A DNA stretch of 64,000 bases. Origin: Malania oleifera. Lineage: Eukaryota; Streptophyta; Magnoliopsida; Santalales; Ximeniaceae. Positions 59,456 to 64,000 of the stretch are shown here, piece after piece. The stretch lies in NCBI RefSeq assembly GCF_029873635.1, contig NC_080420.1:50173457-50237456 (forward strand), given 5' to 3'. Every line of letters starts with the position of its first letter. Within the stretch, counting starts at the first letter, position 1. The notes beneath the pieces were generated by a model. That model worked only from the letters and a program-made list of their open reading frames with translations, was not told the DNA's origin and did not search any database. A program made the position numbers and the translations under genes.

Positions 59456-60387
59456 TGTAATGACCTGCTTATCTTATCATATAACAAAACATAATTAGTA
59501 AAATAGTCAACCTGAACCCGTGGGTAACGGGGACACCTGTCAAAGACAGCGGAACCTAGGCAGCATTAAATGTAAATCACCATCTCATAACCACAAAGTA
59601 CATAATACATAGTCAAATATAATCCAAAAGACAGTGTTTATATAAAAACTCTCAAAAATAAAAAATATATCTTGGATCCAACATCAAAATCTCCTGATCC
59701 TTGTTCAAACTTACCCTCCTAATGGGGTAGTACAACTGACTCAACGGCGGCCTCGATCCGTTGGTCTTTCTAGGTTTCCTAAAAATTATTTAATGTTCGT
59801 CGGGTGAGACACTTCTCAGTAAGGGAAAATAAACTAAATACAGTTATGTGGCAACATGAATACTTGGTGCTATCATACATACACAGTACATTTCATATAC
59901 TAGAAAACATTCATCATAACATAGTGAATAATCATAACTTTCATAATTTCTAATAATTCATACTGATCATGACATGTCTAATATAACTAATAATGCTGAA
60001 ATTTACCCAGGATGTATAGCTAGCTGATGTCATGTATTACCCCCCATGATGGGTTATGCAGCCCGAAGGCGGGACTCGACAATGGCTGGCCAACCACTTC
60101 CGAGTCAAAAATGTCTATAAGTATGATGGGCCAGCTAAACCCTAGTCTAGATTGCTAGGTGGACATCTACAACTCTACACTGAAACCCACATTGACTATC
60201 CATCTCCCAACCCCTTATGGGGCGGTTAGCACAAGTCTGAACATAATAATTTGATCTATATAGCTACCGTACCGTGCTCCTGTAACTAAACTGAACTATC
60301 ATCCGGGTTCTGATAACATATAATATATGATAATATACTTTTCTAACATAAATAGATTGATAGCATTTTCTGAAATAACATACATAC

Positions 60388-60482
60388 ATATGGCCTTGCG
60401 CCGAACATTCATAAATATGGCCTTACACCGAAATCATACGTAAAACATGGCCTTGCGCCGGCTATCAATCACGACCTTGCGC
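60388..60482 (-). repeat. Tandem ggccttgcgccg units in the solo LTR
   Basis: Four units of the type atggccttgcgccgaa spaced 30-40 bp. It is the counterpart of the tandem repeat at 21530-21785 in another solo LTR. Confidence 0.65.
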
Positions 60483-61142
60483 CAAATATTTCATACATAT
60501 CATTCTGAATAAATAATTCATTTATCATGTATTTTAAAAACCATAATATACTACATTGTTGCATAATTTCTAGAAACATACTTCATTTATAAAAGTTGCC
60601 ATAGTATATTAATTTTCACATATAAAAAAATATTCATGCCACACATTGTTGAATAAAACCATACATTTGATTCTGAAATCATATTTATTGTATTACAGCA
60701 GTATTTTCCCAACTATGCATTTTCTCAATCATATTCAAATATAATACATATTTTCTAAACATAAATCTACTAATAATGTAATAATAGTTTTCATGGAAAA
60801 ATGACTGCTTTAGTTTATTCCCTTACCTAATTCCTGAGAAGAAATCCCCTAAAATACACTCGTCCTACACCTGCAGGGTTTCCCATTCAATACTCTGAAA
60901 ATGAGAACTCTCAGAACTAAACTTCAGTATTTTTCCACGAATAACATTTTCCATAACTATGGGAAGACCAAATTTTGCATAGAAAGTCTTACCTTAAATC
61001 AGGGACGAATTTCAACTCTACCCCACCAACGATCCACTCTGGCAGACTTAGAGAGAACTTCCCCATGAGTGTCATGGTGGCCTCAGATCATTGATCCGGC
61101 AACTAATGGGGCCGAAATCGAAGAGAGAGAAGGGAGGAACCG

Positions 61143-61184
<42 letters not shown>

Positions 61185-61219
61185 TTTTTATGATTTTCTG
61201 CGTAAAAATCCGAGGTTTG

Positions 61220-61408
61220 GGCTATTTATACTATGGGCTTTGCTGATGAGCCACGTCACCTCATCGACGAGATCAAGAGGTAATTCGTCAACGAACTTTC
61301 CCCTTCATCGACGAAATTGACAGTCACCTAAAACATCCTCTTGGTATCTTCTCATCGATGAAGCACGCCTTCGTCGACGAGCCTATACTGCCACATTGTC
61401 GACGAATG
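61220..61408 (-). promoter_or_regulatory. LTR U3: TCGTCGACGA-type array and TATA box
   Basis: About seven units (ctcatcgacgag, ttcgtcaacgaa, ttcgtcgacgag, ttgtcgacgaat) are followed, on the minus strand, by a TATA-like box seen as gctatttatacta at 61220-61232. Confidence 0.55.
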
Positions 61409-61456
61409 CTTTCTTTTATTATTATTTAAATACTATTTTTCTTCGGGTCATTACAG

Positions 61457-62870
61457 CTATGCAGTTCTAGCATCTACATCATCATCATCTTCATCGTCAT
61501 CTCCTTCTTCATCATCAACTTCTTTGTCTTCTTCATCTTCATCAGTAGCATCAATAGAGCTTATATCCATTGGAGCTTTGCCATAAGAAGAGGATGGGCC
61601 GGCCATGTGATGTTGAATCCGACTGAGCCATTGATCTAGTGAAGAATAGTTGACTTGAAGAGATGCAAAATTATCATGAAGTGAGCTAAGTACAGATCTC
61701 ATTTCTCCACTAAAATCAGTAAATTGTTGGTGATAAGCAAGGAATAATGATGGTGCAACATCAAACGAAGGAGCAGGCTGCTGATCTTGAGGTTGTGGCT
61801 CAGGAGCTTGTCTTTTGCGCCGTTCACCTTTAGGAAACCAGCCTTGTTTGTGCTTCATATACCCCATTTGTTTGAGTGTGGTAAAGGAGAAAATATCATA
61901 GTGGGTATGTTTGATAAACAAGTCAGTTGGAGAGGCAACATGGAGATGAGCAAAAAGGAGGTTCAGAATTCCTCCATAAAGTAGAATTACTCGGTGAGCT
62001 TCAGTTCGAGAGATCATCCATTTAAGAATTAAGCTTGATAAATCAAGCTTCTTCTCTTTCAGCAAACACCACATAACAAAGCAGTCCAAATATGGCACAT
62101 AGTAATGAGAACCAACCTGAGGCAGAATGTTGTATGTGATGATCTTTTGGAGGATTTCTGCCTAAAGGTTCAATTGTTTGTTAAGTGGAGGATGTCCAAA
62201 GTAAACAGGCTCTTTAACCATAATTAGAGATAAAAATTCTTCAGGAGTGAACCCTTGTTCCATGATCCATGATTGCCCAGAGGCAGGACATTCAAATTCT
62301 CCTTGGCAGATATTGAAAATAGTGGCCAAGGTTTGTGGAGTAAGGGCAATGGATTTTCCTATAACTTCGGTAGTGGTTACCGAATCTCTTTAACTATATT
62401 CACATCAAAAATTTTGACCAAATTTTGATTGAGTCCTTTGGGTTGGTAAGTAACAAAAATTTTCCATCCTAGTTTCCTAAACATGGGTAAGATTTTAGGA
62501 AATTCTTCTTCAAAGAACGTATTGTCCAAAACCTTACCGAGAATCGGATCAGTTGTACAGAAATGATCTTTGTATAACCACCTTGCATTAGGAGTGACAA
62601 GCCAATTCTCGATCGAAGAGTTATCATCTTGCCATAAGGATGATGCTTTATTGCCAGTCGTTTTTGTTCAAGGCATTGTGAGTTCAAGAGAGAACACCAA
62701 ACAGTAAAACCATAGAAATTTGTGAGGGAAAGGTTTGGAATGATGTTCTTCAAGTTTTAATCGAAGGGTTTTGAGTGTAGAAGCTCTAAGGTTTGAAAGG
62801 GAATAAGTGAGGAAAATAGAGATACTAGGGTCAGGTGCCTGAGGGTTTGAAAAATTAGGTTTTCGCACAC
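61457..62870 (-). pseudogene. Post-pol ORF of the right-edge SIRE-type Copia (env-position ORF, fossil)
   Basis: The largest open piece (61457-62098, 213 aa) has M-P-Y-L-D-C-F-V-M-W-C-L-L-K-E, I-L-K-W-M, G-G-I-L-N-L-L-F-A-H and K-H-T-H-Y-D-I-F-S-F-T-T-L, a Pro/Gln-rich middle and an Asp/Glu run near its end. Related pieces extend right to about 62870. The plus-strand copy at 22693-23537 has the same layout, including the acidic tail. No signal peptide or obvious membrane segment is visible, so an envelope role is not supported. It may be the domain catalogued as a putative plant transposon protein (from memory). It is broken. Confidence 0.7.
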
Positions 62871-63065
62871 TATAAGTATTTAAAATACCCTCAGTCAGTC
62901 GACTAAAATCGAGGGTCAGTCTCTTGACAATTTAGCGCACATTTAAATTTTTACTCAGACAATAACGAGTCAGTTGACTGAGGCTTAGAGGGTTAGTCGC
63001 CTGACTTTACTGATTCTGAAATTTTTAGAAAGTCAAAAAAGAATCAGTCGACAGTGGCTAATTTT
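62871..63065 (-). promoter_or_regulatory. Internal gtcagtcgactga array plus TATA-like box ahead of the post-pol ORF
   Basis: Inside the Copia element, between pol and the post-pol ORF, five or six units of gtcagtcgactga type (62893-63058) are followed on the minus strand by an AT-rich TATA-like stretch (tttaaatactta, 62874-62885) and then the ORF. This copies the LTR U3 layout, away from any LTR. Confidence 0.45.
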
Positions 63066-63089
63066 TCAACCTGAACTCACTTGCCTTTC

Positions 63090-64000
63090 AAACACTATTT
63101 TACTACTCATTCATTATCCTCTTTAAACAACTTCCCTGCTATGTAACAATCCTAGTTCTCTTCTTATAGATATAAATCTATCTTCTGGAAGAGGTTTGGT
63201 AAAAATATCTACCCATTGGTCACTTGTATTTACAAACTCTAGTAAGATATCTTCTTTTTGCACATGATCTCTTTAAAAGTGATGTCTTCTGTCTATATGT
63301 TTGGTTTTTGAGTGTGATATAGGATTTTTGGAGATATTTATAGCACTGGTATTGTCACATTTTATAGGTATTGCTGAATACTCTAAATTAAAATCCCTTA
63401 TATGTTATTTCATATAGAGTGTTTGTGCACAACAGCTACCTGCTACCATATATTCGGCTTCAGCAGTAGACAAGGCTACGAAATTTTATTTCTTAGAGAA
63501 CCAAGACACAAGAGATCGTTATAGAAAGTGACAAGTTCCACTTGTACTTTTTCTATCTATTTTACATCCAACATAATCAGCGTCTAAATAACTGATCATT
63601 TCAAAGTTGGTGTCCTTAGGATACCATAGGCCTAAGTCAATAATACCTATTAAGTATCTTAAGATTCTTTTTACGACTATTTGGCAAGATTCTTTAGGGG
63701 CTAACTGAAACCGGGCACACATGCATATATTGAACATAATGTCTGGTCTACTTGCTGTCAAATATAGTAGACTCCCTATTATGCCTCAGTAATTTTTCAT
63801 ATCAAATGATTTTCCTTTTTCATCTTTATCAAGACTTATGGCTTGCTTAATTTGAATTTCTAAGAAGTAATTTAATTCTCCCATCATACTCATTTTAAAT
63901 TCATCTTGCATTCATTTGGGAAAGTCCTTACATAGATCTTCGCTTGTAGCACAAAATATGATATCATCTGCATATATTTGAATGATAGGCATATGTTTAT
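63090..64000 (-). pseudogene. Copia RT end and RNase H (fossil, runs off the window)
   Basis: Minus strand: the segment I-F-C-A-T-S-E-D-L-C and M-G-E-L-N-like part of RT near 63850-63980, then T-A-S-R-P-D-I-M-F-N-I-C, I-L-R-Y-L-I-G-I, Y-L-D-A-D-Y-V-G and R-K-S-T-S-G-T-C-H-F-L of RNase H (63519-63761). The tail with N-T-S-A-I-N-I-S-K-N-P is near 63300. Broken; the rest lies beyond 64000. Confidence 0.85.

Larger units (their letters stand above)
59456..61455 (-). mobile_element. Solo LTR (gypsy type) inside the Copia post-pol region
   Basis: Begins tgtaatgacc and ends gggtcattaca. 2,000 bp, with imperfect target duplication gttat (59451-59455) and gctat (61456-61460). No interior. (GA)n at 61147-61182; atggccttgcgccg-type tandem units at 60388-60482. 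The array at 61258-61408 and TATA box place U3 at the right end (minus). Confidence 0.85.

Noticed and set aside
61457-62098. 213-aa acidic-tailed protein considered as a host gene
   Set aside because: A second copy sits at the same place of another Copia element (22693-23537), next to purine tracts and LTR, so it belongs to the element.

Overview
The window is nuclear DNA of a eudicot plant, probably a repeat-rich woody species (inference). The evidence is a cluster of ZED1/ZRK-type receptor-like pseudokinase genes, an L1-type plant LINE, a MuDR-type transposon, and nested SIRE-type Copia and chromovirus (Ty3/gypsy) LTR elements. I see no tRNA, rRNA or CRISPR. The only host gene with an open reading frame is one ZRK-like pseudokinase; almost everything right of 22.3 kb is transposon-derived.

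1-4 kb: a minus-strand LINE reverse transcriptase is split just after its YADD motif by a solo LTR with a 5-bp target duplication (TSD). 4-23 kb: three minus-strand ZRK-like copies. Copy A (4473-5510) is open; B (about 15.96-16.94 kb) and C (17.88-18.77 kb) are pseudogenes. The flanks of A and C are paralogous over several kb and both include a gypsy protease fossil. A solo LTR at 20448-22335 lies only in the C flank, so A preserves the empty site. Between A and B are a MuDR-like transposase fossil, AT-rich DNA, and a compact Copia (12335-15516) keeping only gag and protease between near-identical 470-bp LTRs.

22.5-29.3 kb: the 3' part of a SIRE-type Copia with a post-pol ORF and a 1.9-kb LTR, then the minus-strand 5' part of a gypsy element carrying another solo LTR (26370-28266). 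29.3-54.8 kb: a tandemly duplicated retroelement nest. Each unit holds a chromovirus LTR that itself contains a SIRE-type solo LTR, then a piece of a minus-strand Copia and another solo LTR. After the duplication, unit 2 received a complete but broken SIRE-type element (39576-49335, TSD cgcgc), and its integrase region received a solo LTR (34814-36959, TSD aaaag). 54.8-64 kb: further minus-strand Copia LTRs, a solo LTR at 59456-61455, a post-pol ORF and the end of a Copia pol gene at the window edge.

The most unusual pattern is shared by both LTR superfamilies: just upstream of the LTR TATA box lies an array of short, mostly palindromic units often centred on GTCGAC (TCGTCGACGA, CGGTCGACCG, CAGTCGACTG) or a near relative, with the flanking bases changed from family to family. 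A similar array plus an AT-rich box also lies inside one Copia element, just upstream of its post-pol ORF, and may be an internal promoter.
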